The notes beneath the pieces were generated by a model. It was not told where the DNA came from and did no database searches. It was given only the letters and a program-made list of their open reading frames with translations. The position numbers and the translations under genes are program-made. Shown here piece after piece: positions 19,486 to 27,616 of a stretch of DNA of 64,000 bases. Position 1 is the first letter of the stretch, and each line of letters begins with the position of its first letter. The stretch covers positions 5,205,850 through 5,269,849 of the forward strand of contig CP050848.1 in assembly GCA_014873095.1 (NCBI GenBank), in the 5' to 3' direction. This DNA comes from Planctomycetales bacterium ZRK34. GTDB taxonomy: Bacteria > Planctomycetota > Phycisphaerae > Phycisphaerales > Zrk34.

Positions 19486-20317
19486 GCATGCGAACACGAT
19501 GACCGATGTGGTTCGGACGAAGCGTGTTCTCGTGACTGAGACAGGTCGACTGGCGGAGTCGGTTCGCAATATCCTCGATGCGGCAGGATACTCCGTGTAC
19601 AACGAGGCTACATCGGATGATGGGCCGTGGGACTCTTGGATTCACGTCACTGAAGTCATGGGGCATGTTGCCGAGACGTTGGAACGGATCGGAAAAGATG
19701 TACTGCCGAGCATGCTTCAACGGCAGGCTGGAAGAATCTACGTAGTATTCTTGATTCCAGAGCACGGATCTGACTGCATCGACACGGAGGCTGCCATCGC
19801 GTACGGGGCTGCGCTGGGGTTACTGCAGGCTTGGGGCCACAACTATCAAGACACGGGGCTGAGCATCACGACGGTGTCGATCGAACCAGAAACTGATGTA
19901 ATGCAGTTCGCCAAAACGATTGAGCGGATGCTGGCGGAGACGGAAGATTTACACAATATGCATGTGCTGGTCGAACAGAATAAAGTGCGCCGCCAACCTT
20001 TGAACGTGTTTCGACCGGCGGAGGCAGCCCAAGAGCCGATACCGGTTGCATCGACCGCTGATGCGGGAGCCACCGTTGTCGACGACGGACGTGATGAATT
20101 GCGCCGCAAGCTAGGGCAGGTGTTCCGCCATCTGTTTGAACTGCCTTCGGAGGTTGATCTGGCTGGCTGCACGATGGCCAACACTCCGAAGTGGGATTCG
20201 CTGGGCCACCTGAAGCTGATGATGGAAATCGAGACATCGCTGGAAGTGACTCTATCCCCGGAGTTGTTCAGCACGGTGCGCGATTACCCGTCGCTAGAGT
20301 CGAAAGTGCTGGACTGA
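19478..20317 (+). CDS. Pseudo-SDR fused to acyl carrier protein
   Basis: This is a 279-residue two-domain protein. The C-terminal 75 residues are an acyl carrier protein: helix RRKLGQVFRHLFELP, then the phosphopantetheine site WDSLGHLKLMMEIE (Ser is the attachment residue), and LESKVLD at the end. The N-terminal 180 residues look like a short-chain dehydrogenase that has lost its active parts: KRVLVTETGRLAESV lacks the glycine-rich loop, and where YxxxK is expected there is AYGAALGLLQAW without the lysine. It probably presents the acyl or glyceryl group made by the upstream FkbH domain. It overlaps the preceding gene by 8 nt. The pseudo-SDR part may serve binding only. Confidence 0.75.
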   Translation: MTEHANTMTDVVRTKRVLVTETGRLAESVRNILDAAGYSVYNEATSDDGPWDSWIHVTEVMGHVAETLERIGKDVLPSMLQRQAGRIYVVFLIPEHGSDCIDTEAAIAYGAALGLLQAWGHNYQDTGLSITTVSIEPETDVMQFAKTIERMLAETEDLHNMHVLVEQNKVRRQPLNVFRPAEAAQEPIPVASTADAGATVVDDGRDELRRKLGQVFRHLFELPSEVDLAGCTMANTPKWDSLGHLKLMMEIETSLEVTLSPELFSTVRDYPSLESKVLD

Positions 20318-20339
20318 TCAAGGCGTTTGAGCGTTTGAT

Positions 20340-21929
20340 ATGACCAACGATCAAGTGGGCATCGTGGCAATTGGTCGCAATGAAGGCGAACGTCTTTGCC
20401 GTTGCATCGAGTCAATGGTAGGCCGAGCCGCGGTGGTTGTTTACGTAGACTCAGGCTCTGACGATGGCAGCGTCGACATGGCGCGGTCCAAAGGCGTGGT
20501 TGTGCACGAGCTCGACATGAGCAAGCCATTTTGCGCGGCTCGTGCTCGCCACGAAGGCTTTGAAAAGATGCTCGAACTGCAGCCTGATCTGCAGTATGTC
20601 ATGTTTGTCGATGGCGATTGCGAGATTGTCGACGGCTGGTTGACTCACGCCGCTCGTGAACTTGATGAACGATCGGAGGTGGCGGTTGTGTGCGGCCGAC
20701 GGCGTGAGCGATACCCGCAGAAAACGGTGTACAACCGCATCTGTGATTTGGAATGGGATACGCCGATCGGTGAAGCGAACAGTTGCGGGGGCGATGCGAT
20801 GATGCGGATCGCGGCCTACCAGCAGGTCGGTGGATTCGACCCGACGGTACCGGCCGGAGAGGAACCGCAGTTGTGTCATCGACTGCGAGCAGCAGGGTGG
20901 AAAGTACATCGAATCGATGCGGAAATGACATTGCACGACGCTGCGATGACAAAGTTGGGTCAGTTCTGGCGGCGCGAGGTTCGTACCGGCTACAGCGGAC
21001 TCGACGTACAACTTCGCTTCGGCATGGACGACTTTCGTCGGATTAACCGTAGCGCCCGGATGTGGACGACGCACTGGCTGTGGACTGGACTGATCACGGC
21101 GCTGATCGTCGGGTGTATCGGCTGGTTTGGCCGTAATCCGGCAACCGGGTTGATTGCCGCGGCGGTAGTGATTGGCTTGATGCTCGCGGTGTATGGGCTG
21201 CAGATCATTCGTATCGCACGGTACGGCTTGTCACGTGGGTTGTCGCTCGGCCAGGCGCTGGCTTACGGCATGCTGATGATGGTCGGTAAGTGGGCGCAAG
21301 TCCGTGGGCAACACCGCTACCTGCGCGATCAGCGTAACCAGCGAGGGGCGCAATTGGTCGAGTACAAACGTACCGGTAAAGGTGACCAAGACCTTGCGGC
21401 CGACCGAGCCGGCTACCCGCCTCGGCCGTGGCTCAAGGAGCAATCGTGGTGGGCTATCGCAGTCTATCGATACGGCCGGCGTGTCGATCGAATGCCTGAT
21501 GGCCTGCTGAAAAAGATCAGGCTCAAGTGGTACTGGCTGAAGTATCGAATTGTTGAGACGCTGACCGGGATCATGCTGCCGAAGGAGGCGCAGATCGGGC
21601 CGGGGCTGCGGATCTATCACTTCGGCAACATCATTATTCACCCGGCCACGAAGATTGGGGCCCGGTGCGTGTTGCGGCATGGCGTGACGATTGGCAATCG
21701 TGTCCCGGACGGCCCTGTGCCGACGGTTGGTGACGATGTCGAGTTCGGCGCCTATGCACAGGTTTTCGGTGATATCCATATTGGCGACGGCGCGAAGATT
21801 GGGGCTATGAGCGTCGTATTGTGCGATGTGCCCGCTGGGGCGACCGCTGTCGGAGTGCCGGCCCGCATTGTGTCAGATGCGTCGCAGCAGGTCACGTCGG
21901 AGGTTGATGTTTCGCAGGAGCAGGTATGA
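20340..21929 (+). CDS. GT2 glycosyltransferase fused to serine-acetyltransferase-like domain
   Basis: This 529-residue fusion begins with a GT2 catalytic domain (residues about 1-235) carrying IVAIGRNEGERLCRCIES, VYVDSGSDDGS and the DxD motif FVDGDCE, followed by GGFDPTVPAGEEPQLCHRLR. Two hydrophobic segments near residues 240-290 suggest membrane association. From about residue 360 a hexapeptide-repeat acetyltransferase follows (GPGLRIYHFGNIIIHP, GARCVLRHGVTIGN, DGAKIGAMSVVLCDVPAG). It could add a sugar and O-acetylate it. The acetyltransferase half is close in layout to the N-terminal half of the FkbH fusion. It starts 22 nt after the ACP gene and ends in an ATGA overlap with the next. Confidence 0.88.
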   Translation: MTNDQVGIVAIGRNEGERLCRCIESMVGRAAVVVYVDSGSDDGSVDMARSKGVVVHELDMSKPFCAARARHEGFEKMLELQPDLQYVMFVDGDCEIVDGWLTHAARELDERSEVAVVCGRRRERYPQKTVYNRICDLEWDTPIGEANSCGGDAMMRIAAYQQVGGFDPTVPAGEEPQLCHRLRAAGWKVHRIDAEMTLHDAAMTKLGQFWRREVRTGYSGLDVQLRFGMDDFRRINRSARMWTTHWLWTGLITALIVGCIGWFGRNPATGLIAAAVVIGLMLAVYGLQIIRIARYGLSRGLSLGQALAYGMLMMVGKWAQVRGQHRYLRDQRNQRGAQLVEYKRTGKGDQDLAADRAGYPPRPWLKEQSWWAIAVYRYGRRVDRMPDGLLKKIRLKWYWLKYRIVETLTGIMLPKEAQIGPGLRIYHFGNIIIHPATKIGARCVLRHGVTIGNRVPDGPVPTVGDDVEFGAYAQVFGDIHIGDGAKIGAMSVVLCDVPAGATAVGVPARIVSDASQQVTSEVDVSQEQV

Positions 21930-24115
21930 ACATCGCATTTGTCGGCTGCGGTTACGTGGCTGACTTGTACATTCAGACATTGAAGTATCACCCGAATCTC
22001 AAGGTGGTCGGCGTGTATGACCGCGATGCCGAGCGTACACGCCACTTTGCGGATCATCATGGCCTCCGCGCCTACGAAGATTACGACCAGATGTTGCATG
22101 ATCCATCAGTCAGCATCGTGTTGAATCTGACGAATCCGTCGAGTCACTATGAGGTCAGCCGCGAGGCATTGGAAGCCGGCAAGCATGTCTACTCAGAAAA
22201 GCCGCTGGCGATGACCGTCGATGGTGCGCAGAAGCTGGTGGACTTGGCTGAGCAACGTGGGTTGCATTTATCCGGCGCGCCGTGCAGCGTGCTCAGTGAG
22301 ACGGCGCAAACGATGTGGAAGGCAGTGCGTTCCAATAGCGTGGGGCCGATTCGATTGGTCTATGCTGAGATGGATGATGGCATGCTTCACAAAATGGCCT
22401 ACGACAAGTGGGTCAGCGAGTCCGGCATCGCCTGGCCGTACAAGGATGAATTCGAAGTCGGTTGTACGCTCGAGCATGCGGGCTACTGTGTGACCTGGCT
22501 GGCGGCAATGTTCGGGCCGGCCGAGACGGTCACGGCATTCAGCTCTGTGCAGATTCCGCGTAAATGTTCCGATGAACCGCTCGACAGCGCACCAGACTTT
22601 TCCGTGGCGGCGATTCGATTCGCCAACGGAACAGTCGCGCGGCTGACCTGCAGCGTCGTCGCGCCCCATGATCACGAGATGCGATTGATCGGCGATGACG
22701 GCATACTCAGCGTCAAAGACTGCTGGTTTTATCAGGCGCCCGTGTACGAGCGCAAATGGCTGACGATTCGACGTCGCACGATGCTGAGCCCGATCCCGAA
22801 GAAGATCAAACCGTTGGGCATGGACGTGATGCCTCAGCTCGATCGGCGAGGGTCGGCCCAGATGGATTTTCTGCGTGGCGTGTCGGAACTTGCCGAAGCG
22901 ATTGAACAGAAACGCCTCAGCCGCCTGGCTCCTGATTTCAGCCTGCATATCTGTGAGCTTGTGCTGGCGATTTCTGACGCGCTGGATGGCGCACCGCCAC
23001 ATCAGATGACCACGACGTTTGAGCCGATGCAGCCGATGCCATGGGCAGCGGACGATCCGCCACGCGTGACATACCCGAAGCTGACGCCGCGAGTTGTGTC
23101 AGCCGGACGAATTGACAAGACGGTGCTCGTGACCGGAGCCGGTGGCTTCATCGGACGCCATGTGGTCGACGCCTTGGCGGCACGAGGGGCAACAGTGAAG
23201 GCGCTGGTGCGATCGGCCGAATCAACAAAATTTGGTCCAGGAGTCCAGATTCATCAAGGTGATCTGCTTCAACCGGAAACTCTCGAAGGCATGCTCGATG
23301 GGGTTGATTCGGTGATTCATCTTGCGATGCGGATGCGCGGTAGTGTCGAGGCGCAGATACGGTGCGCCTTGCAGGGCACGACGAATCTTCTGACGGCAAT
23401 GGAGCAAACGGATGTTCACCGCATCGTGTTGGCATCCAGCCTGGCGGTATATGACTGGGATCAGGTCCGAGGATCGCTCTCCGAAGACAGCCCGGTCTTG
23501 CACGACGATGAGAACCTGACGCGGTACGACGGATACACCATCGCGAAGGTTCGACAGGAGGCTCTCGTGCGATCGTGGTGTCAGCAGCATGATGGTGAAC
23601 TGACCGTGATGCGTCCCGGCATGGTCTGGGGGCGCGGTAATGATTACCCGGCAACGCTGGGCCAGCGCATCGGCCCAATGCATCTGGTGATCAACCCGGA
23701 CATCGATCCACGCATGACCCACGTGGCCAACACCGCAGATGCTTTTGCAGCCTCGGTCACCAGTGATGCAAGCATCGGGCAAACCTACAACATTGTCGAT
23801 GGCCACGACATCAGCGCCTGGCAGTATGTCGAAAAGTACCTGCGACGTGGGCAGCATCGTGGCTTCCGCATCTCGGTGCCATACGAGTTCGGCCTGCTCG
23901 GGGCAAAAGTGATTCACAAGTTAGCTTCGCTGTTCGGCCAGCAGCATCGGCTGCCGGGGCTGGCGATGCCGTGGCGATTCCGTTCGCGATTTGCAACACC
24001 AAAGTGCAGCGCGACCCGACTGGCCAATGATCTTGACTGGACACCGCCATTTGATGTGCGTTCATGCGAAGCTGCGACGTTCGGGGTGCCGACAGCGGGA
24101 GAGCATGGTTCATGA
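21926..24115 (+). CDS. Gfo/Idh/MocA oxidoreductase fused to NAD-dependent epimerase/reductase
   Basis: This 729-residue protein joins two nucleotide-sugar enzymes. Residues about 1-360 are a Gfo/Idh/MocA oxidoreductase with the dinucleotide motif IAFVGCGYVADLY and the signature lysine in VYSEKPLAMTVDGA. Residues about 395-729 are an extended SDR with VLVTGAGGFIGRHV, the serine region VLASSLAVYDWDQ and YTIAK as catalytic YxxxK. The pair could oxidise a sugar ring carbon and then reduce or epimerise the product, as in the synthesis of amino- or deoxy-sugars. No aminotransferase is nearby, so the final sugar is open. The gene overlaps both neighbours by 4 nt. Confidence 0.85.
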   Translation: MNIAFVGCGYVADLYIQTLKYHPNLKVVGVYDRDAERTRHFADHHGLRAYEDYDQMLHDPSVSIVLNLTNPSSHYEVSREALEAGKHVYSEKPLAMTVDGAQKLVDLAEQRGLHLSGAPCSVLSETAQTMWKAVRSNSVGPIRLVYAEMDDGMLHKMAYDKWVSESGIAWPYKDEFEVGCTLEHAGYCVTWLAAMFGPAETVTAFSSVQIPRKCSDEPLDSAPDFSVAAIRFANGTVARLTCSVVAPHDHEMRLIGDDGILSVKDCWFYQAPVYERKWLTIRRRTMLSPIPKKIKPLGMDVMPQLDRRGSAQMDFLRGVSELAEAIEQKRLSRLAPDFSLHICELVLAISDALDGAPPHQMTTTFEPMQPMPWAADDPPRVTYPKLTPRVVSAGRIDKTVLVTGAGGFIGRHVVDALAARGATVKALVRSAESTKFGPGVQIHQGDLLQPETLEGMLDGVDSVIHLAMRMRGSVEAQIRCALQGTTNLLTAMEQTDVHRIVLASSLAVYDWDQVRGSLSEDSPVLHDDENLTRYDGYTIAKVRQEALVRSWCQQHDGELTVMRPGMVWGRGNDYPATLGQRIGPMHLVINPDIDPRMTHVANTADAFAASVTSDASIGQTYNIVDGHDISAWQYVEKYLRRGQHRGFRISVPYEFGLLGAKVIHKLASLFGQQHRLPGLAMPWRFRSRFATPKCSATRLANDLDWTPPFDVRSCEAATFGVPTAGEHGS

Positions 24116-25350
24116 GTTCGAGCACCAAACCCATGACGCTGGGCTACGTGACCAATCAGTACGCCCGAGCCAGCGACACATTCATCCGCGGTGAGGTCGC
24201 GCAACTTCGCGCGATGGGGCATACCGTCCACCCGTTTTCGATCCGCCGGGCGCCGGATGCGGTCAGCGATCAGATTAAAGCGGAACAGGCACGTACCGAT
24301 TACATCCTCGAGCATGGGGCGCTGTCGTTGTTGTGCTCGGCGTTGATCGTCACGATGAAACGCCCCGGTCGAATGATCGCCGCGATGAGGCTGGCATGGC
24401 GAACCAAATCGCCGGGCCTGAAAGCAATAATCTGGCAGATCGCCTACCTGGTTGAGGCGGCTCATCTGGCAAGGCGTGTCGAATCACTCGGCATCCAGCA
24501 CCTGCACGTGCATTTTCCCGTGGGCGTCGGCACTGTCACGATGCTCGCGGCCGAACTCTCCGGCGTGTCATACAGTCTGATGGTGCACGGGCCGATTCTG
24601 TTTTACGAGATGAATCAGTGGGCGCTGCCTGAGAAGATTCGCCGCAGCGCTTTCACGTGTTGCATCACGCATTTCTGTCGCAGCCAGTGCATGATGTGGG
24701 TCGAGCCGGAACACTGGTCGAAACTGCACATCATCCATTGCGGGCTCGATGACAACTTCATCGTCGACGAACCGACTCCCGTCCCCGATGTGCGCCGGTT
24801 TGTGAACATCGGTCGTCTCGACTCACAGAAAGGGCAACTGATTCTGCTGGATGCCATGACGCTGCTGCGCGATCGTGGGATCGACTGTGAAGTCGACCTG
24901 GTCGGCGACGGCCCGCATCGCTCGATGCTCGAGGCTGAAATTGCAAAGCGACAACTCGGCGACCACATTCATCTGCTGGGCTGGCAGGACAGCGATTCGG
25001 TTCGACAGTTGATTGAGCGTAGCCGGGCGTTGGTGATGCCCAGTTTTGCCGAGGGCCTGCCGGTCGTGTTCATGGAATCGTACGCGTTGGGCCGACCGGT
25101 CATCAGCACACACATCGCCGGTCACCCCGAACTGATCAAGCCGGATGAAAATGGCTGGATGGTTTCACCCGGTGACCCCGAAGCGCTGGCCAAAGCGATG
25201 GCCGAGGCGCTCGCGGCGCCGACCGACCGACTGACATCGATGGGGCGCCACGGTGCGGAACTGGTGCGAACCCAGCACAATATCAAAATCGAAATGTCAC
25301 ACCTTGAGCCGCTGTTCGATCATACGATCAACGGCTCGCCGATGGAATGA
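24112..25350 (+). CDS. GT4-family glycosyltransferase
   Basis: This 412-residue GT-B enzyme begins MSSSTKPMTLGYVTNQYARAS. An acceptor half contains HLHVHFPVGVGTVTMLAAEL. The donor half starts at FVNIGRLDSQKGQLILLDAM and includes the E-x7-E motif in PSFAEGLPVVFMESYALG. The architecture is that of WcaL/AmsK-type exopolysaccharide glycosyltransferases. The ATG at 24112 overlaps the stop of the fusion gene before it (ATGA); an upstream start at 24064 is less likely. Confidence 0.9.
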   Translation: MSSSTKPMTLGYVTNQYARASDTFIRGEVAQLRAMGHTVHPFSIRRAPDAVSDQIKAEQARTDYILEHGALSLLCSALIVTMKRPGRMIAAMRLAWRTKSPGLKAIIWQIAYLVEAAHLARRVESLGIQHLHVHFPVGVGTVTMLAAELSGVSYSLMVHGPILFYEMNQWALPEKIRRSAFTCCITHFCRSQCMMWVEPEHWSKLHIIHCGLDDNFIVDEPTPVPDVRRFVNIGRLDSQKGQLILLDAMTLLRDRGIDCEVDLVGDGPHRSMLEAEIAKRQLGDHIHLLGWQDSDSVRQLIERSRALVMPSFAEGLPVVFMESYALGRPVISTHIAGHPELIKPDENGWMVSPGDPEALAKAMAEALAAPTDRLTSMGRHGAELVRTQHNIKIEMSHLEPLFDHTINGSPME

Positions 25351-25354
25351 CGCG

Positions 25355-26194
25355 ATGAACCCGATTATGACGTGTGACAATCCGACGCGCTATCTGATCA
25401 TCGGTTTGCCGCGCAGCGCGACGACGCTGGTACATCTGACGATCATGGGCCACCCAAACGTCGCCGCGCTGACCGATGAAATGCTCGTGCTGCCGTTTTT
25501 CGAAAAGGGGCTGAGCACATTTACGTTCGGCAATGAAGAACCGCGTGAAAAAGAAATGGGCCACCGCGCGATCTTCGATGCGTTTACCAGCATCCTCGCC
25601 GATGAGCACACGACGCACATCGGCGCCAAGACATGCGCCCAAACCCCCGAACAGGCCATAGTGCTGGTCAATGCGTTGCAGAATCACCTGCCGGATCTGA
25701 AGGTGATTTTGACGGTGCGGAGCAATCTTGTCGCGCAGTACGGCTCGCTGCTGAGCGCTCGCTTCAGCGGAGCGTGGCATGCGTGGAACGCCGGGGCGGA
25801 AACCGCCAAGTCGAAACAGGTCAAATTCATCCGTCCGATGTACATCCGCTATCTGCTTGACTGCCTGGACACCATGAAGACGCTGCGAACGCTGCACGCT
25901 TCACACGATGTTCACGAGGTGGTCTACGAGCAGATGAGTGAAGACATGCAGGGACACTTCGATGCGATGTACCGCTTTTTGGGGCTCGATCCCATCCCGC
26001 TTCCGCAGCAAAAGGCGAAAAAGGTCAAAGCGCCGCCTGAGCAATACATCTACCGCTATCCCGACATGGTGGATTATGCCAGTCGGATACAGGACTTACA
26101 TGATAATGGTCAGGTGCCCGGTAGGCTTCGGGCAGTGCAGAAATGGGTCAATAAATCGATGCGGACGTATTACCGGCTGCGTAAACGGGGGTGA
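25355..26194 (+). CDS. Sulfotransferase (Stf0/NodH-like)
   Basis: This 279-residue protein has YLIIGLPRSATTLVH near its start as the 5'-phosphosulfate loop, and VILTVRSNLVAQYGSLLSA as the 3'-phosphate region. The RxNLVAQ pattern is typical of the Stf0/NodH-like branch, unlike the sulfotransferase at 3065. The ATG at 25355 lies 5 nt after the previous stop; the frame is open upstream, but that part overlaps the glycosyltransferase. It is the last gene of the packed plus-strand run. Sulfation of the repeat unit is the likely role. Confidence 0.82.
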   Translation: MNPIMTCDNPTRYLIIGLPRSATTLVHLTIMGHPNVAALTDEMLVLPFFEKGLSTFTFGNEEPREKEMGHRAIFDAFTSILADEHTTHIGAKTCAQTPEQAIVLVNALQNHLPDLKVILTVRSNLVAQYGSLLSARFSGAWHAWNAGAETAKSKQVKFIRPMYIRYLLDCLDTMKTLRTLHASHDVHEVVYEQMSEDMQGHFDAMYRFLGLDPIPLPQQKAKKVKAPPEQYIYRYPDMVDYASRIQDLHDNGQVPGRLRAVQKWVNKSMRTYYRLRKRG

Positions 26195-26250
26195 GTTTGC
26201 AGAATGCCCGTCATGAATCACATGATTGTGAGTCGTTATTAGAAAAAGTG

Positions 26251-26278
26251 TTGCTAACACCTCGGCGCGGGGTAAAAT
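26251..26278 (+). promoter_or_regulatory. Candidate promoter for the secreted protein gene
   Basis: TTGCTA and TAAAAT are separated by 16 nt, about 87 nt before the start at 26365, in the gap that follows the sulfotransferase. The hexamers are near consensus, and a terminator-like hairpin closes the gene, so it is likely a single-gene unit. Confidence 0.4.
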
Positions 26279-26364
26279 ATGGGTGAGCGAGATGCCCCAT
26301 CAAAAACATGGGGATTGAGATAATCTGCTATACCATGAGATACTCTGGTCGAGGAGGAATCCCG

Positions 26365-27453
26365 ATGTTCAATCGCATTGTTGCCTGTTTTTGCCTATTA
26401 GCCGCGTTCGGCTTGACCGTTTCCACGGCGTCGGCTGCAAATGTCAGCGTCGTCAACTGGTATGGTGATTATCTGACTTTGGACGACACATTCAAAGCGT
26501 CGGGCAATCGCTTGTACCGCAGTGGGGCGAGTCCGACTTCGACAACGAACGTTCTGGTCGACAACGACCACGACGGTGTAGATGAACTATACGATGCGTC
26601 CCTGGTTCACGGATTTTCGCTGGACACACCGCTGGTTCCTCAACTGGACAATGGTACGGTCCACGCCCGCTACATAGGCGATGCGCCAAGCGCTATGTTT
26701 TACGGCGGTATCGTCGGGCTTTACAACGGCCGCACGCCCGTCGCCTTCGATCAGGCCACGATCGAAGATTCCGGTCGCAACCCGCTGGTGACTGATACGC
26801 GCTTCCCGGATGACAAGCCCTGGCGTGCGCTGGCCCGTACGCCCACGCCAACCGAGGGATTCTGGTCCGAAATGACTCTGTTTGTCGATGATGGCGACTT
26901 TACCGGCGACCCGGTCGAAGAAGCTGATGACACCTCGGCGTTTTACGCCGCGTTCATCTGGAAAAAAGATGGATTTCTCAATGGCGGTGATTCGCAGCAG
27001 GTGTTCTTCGACGCTGACTCATCGATGAGCTTCGACCGTACCCGCTATTGGGAAGGTGTCGATGGTCTACACTTCATCGCTCAGGACGGTGATCAGTTCT
27101 ACATCTCGCAAGGCATTGTTCAGGATACCAAAAAGTACGGTGACGAGGTTTTTATCAATCCGATGAGCACGATGTGGGCTGAATACGACCCGCAGGCCGG
27201 CATGGACTTCAACTTCGATCAGATCAATGCGACCTGGCTTGACCCGATAGTCAACGGCCTGTTCACCGACCTGCAGTCATTTGGCATCTATTTCGAGACC
27301 GATGTCGCGACAGCCGGCCCGATTCGTATGGTTTGGGACCATATTTCAGTCGCTGCTAACGTTGCCAACGTCGTTCCGCTGCCAAGTGGCGGGCTGATGG
27401 GTGGTGGATTGATCGCCGTGATGGCGTGTATGCGTCGCCGTTATACCGCGTAA
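26365..27453 (+). CDS. Secreted protein with PEP-CTERM-like C-terminus
   Basis: This 362-residue protein has a signal peptide (MFNRIVACFCLLAAFG, cleavage near TASAANVS) and a long beta-rich, Asp-rich domain without recognised family. The C-terminus reads VVPLPSGGLMGGGLIAVMA and ends MRRRYTA: a Pro-containing motif, a short hydrophobic segment and a basic tail, as in PEP-CTERM sorting signals, but with PLPSGG in place of PEP. It may be a substrate of the exosortase at 37478. The start is fixed by a good Shine-Dalgarno (AGGAGG) 8 nt before ATG. The function of the exported domain is unknown. Confidence 0.68.
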   Translation: MFNRIVACFCLLAAFGLTVSTASAANVSVVNWYGDYLTLDDTFKASGNRLYRSGASPTSTTNVLVDNDHDGVDELYDASLVHGFSLDTPLVPQLDNGTVHARYIGDAPSAMFYGGIVGLYNGRTPVAFDQATIEDSGRNPLVTDTRFPDDKPWRALARTPTPTEGFWSEMTLFVDDGDFTGDPVEEADDTSAFYAAFIWKKDGFLNGGDSQQVFFDADSSMSFDRTRYWEGVDGLHFIAQDGDQFYISQGIVQDTKKYGDEVFINPMSTMWAEYDPQAGMDFNFDQINATWLDPIVNGLFTDLQSFGIYFETDVATAGPIRMVWDHISVAANVANVVPLPSGGLMGGGLIAVMACMRRRYTA

Positions 27454-27502
27454 GCATGCACTGATTCTCAGACGCAATCATTTGCACAAAACTCAACCTT
27501 CG

Positions 27503-27529
27503 CAACACGACATGTCATATGTCGTGTTG
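27503..27529 (+). terminator. Hairpin terminator candidate
   Basis: An 11-bp perfect stem (CAACACGACAT pairing with ATGTCGTGTTG) with a 5-nt loop lies 50 nt after the secreted-protein stop. The run after it (TTGTTA) is only moderately T-rich, so termination strength is uncertain. Confidence 0.55.
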
Positions 27530-27616
27530 TTGTTATGAGCCTGCAAGGCAATTCCGTTTTCGACGCTTTTGCAACAAAGCCAAGAAGTTACGATCTATCG
27601 TGTCGATAAGACTCTC

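Noticed and set aside
22268-23002. 244-codon frame antisense to the oxidoreductase-epimerase fusion
   Set aside because: No motifs; the plus strand carries an intact Gfo/Idh/MocA domain.
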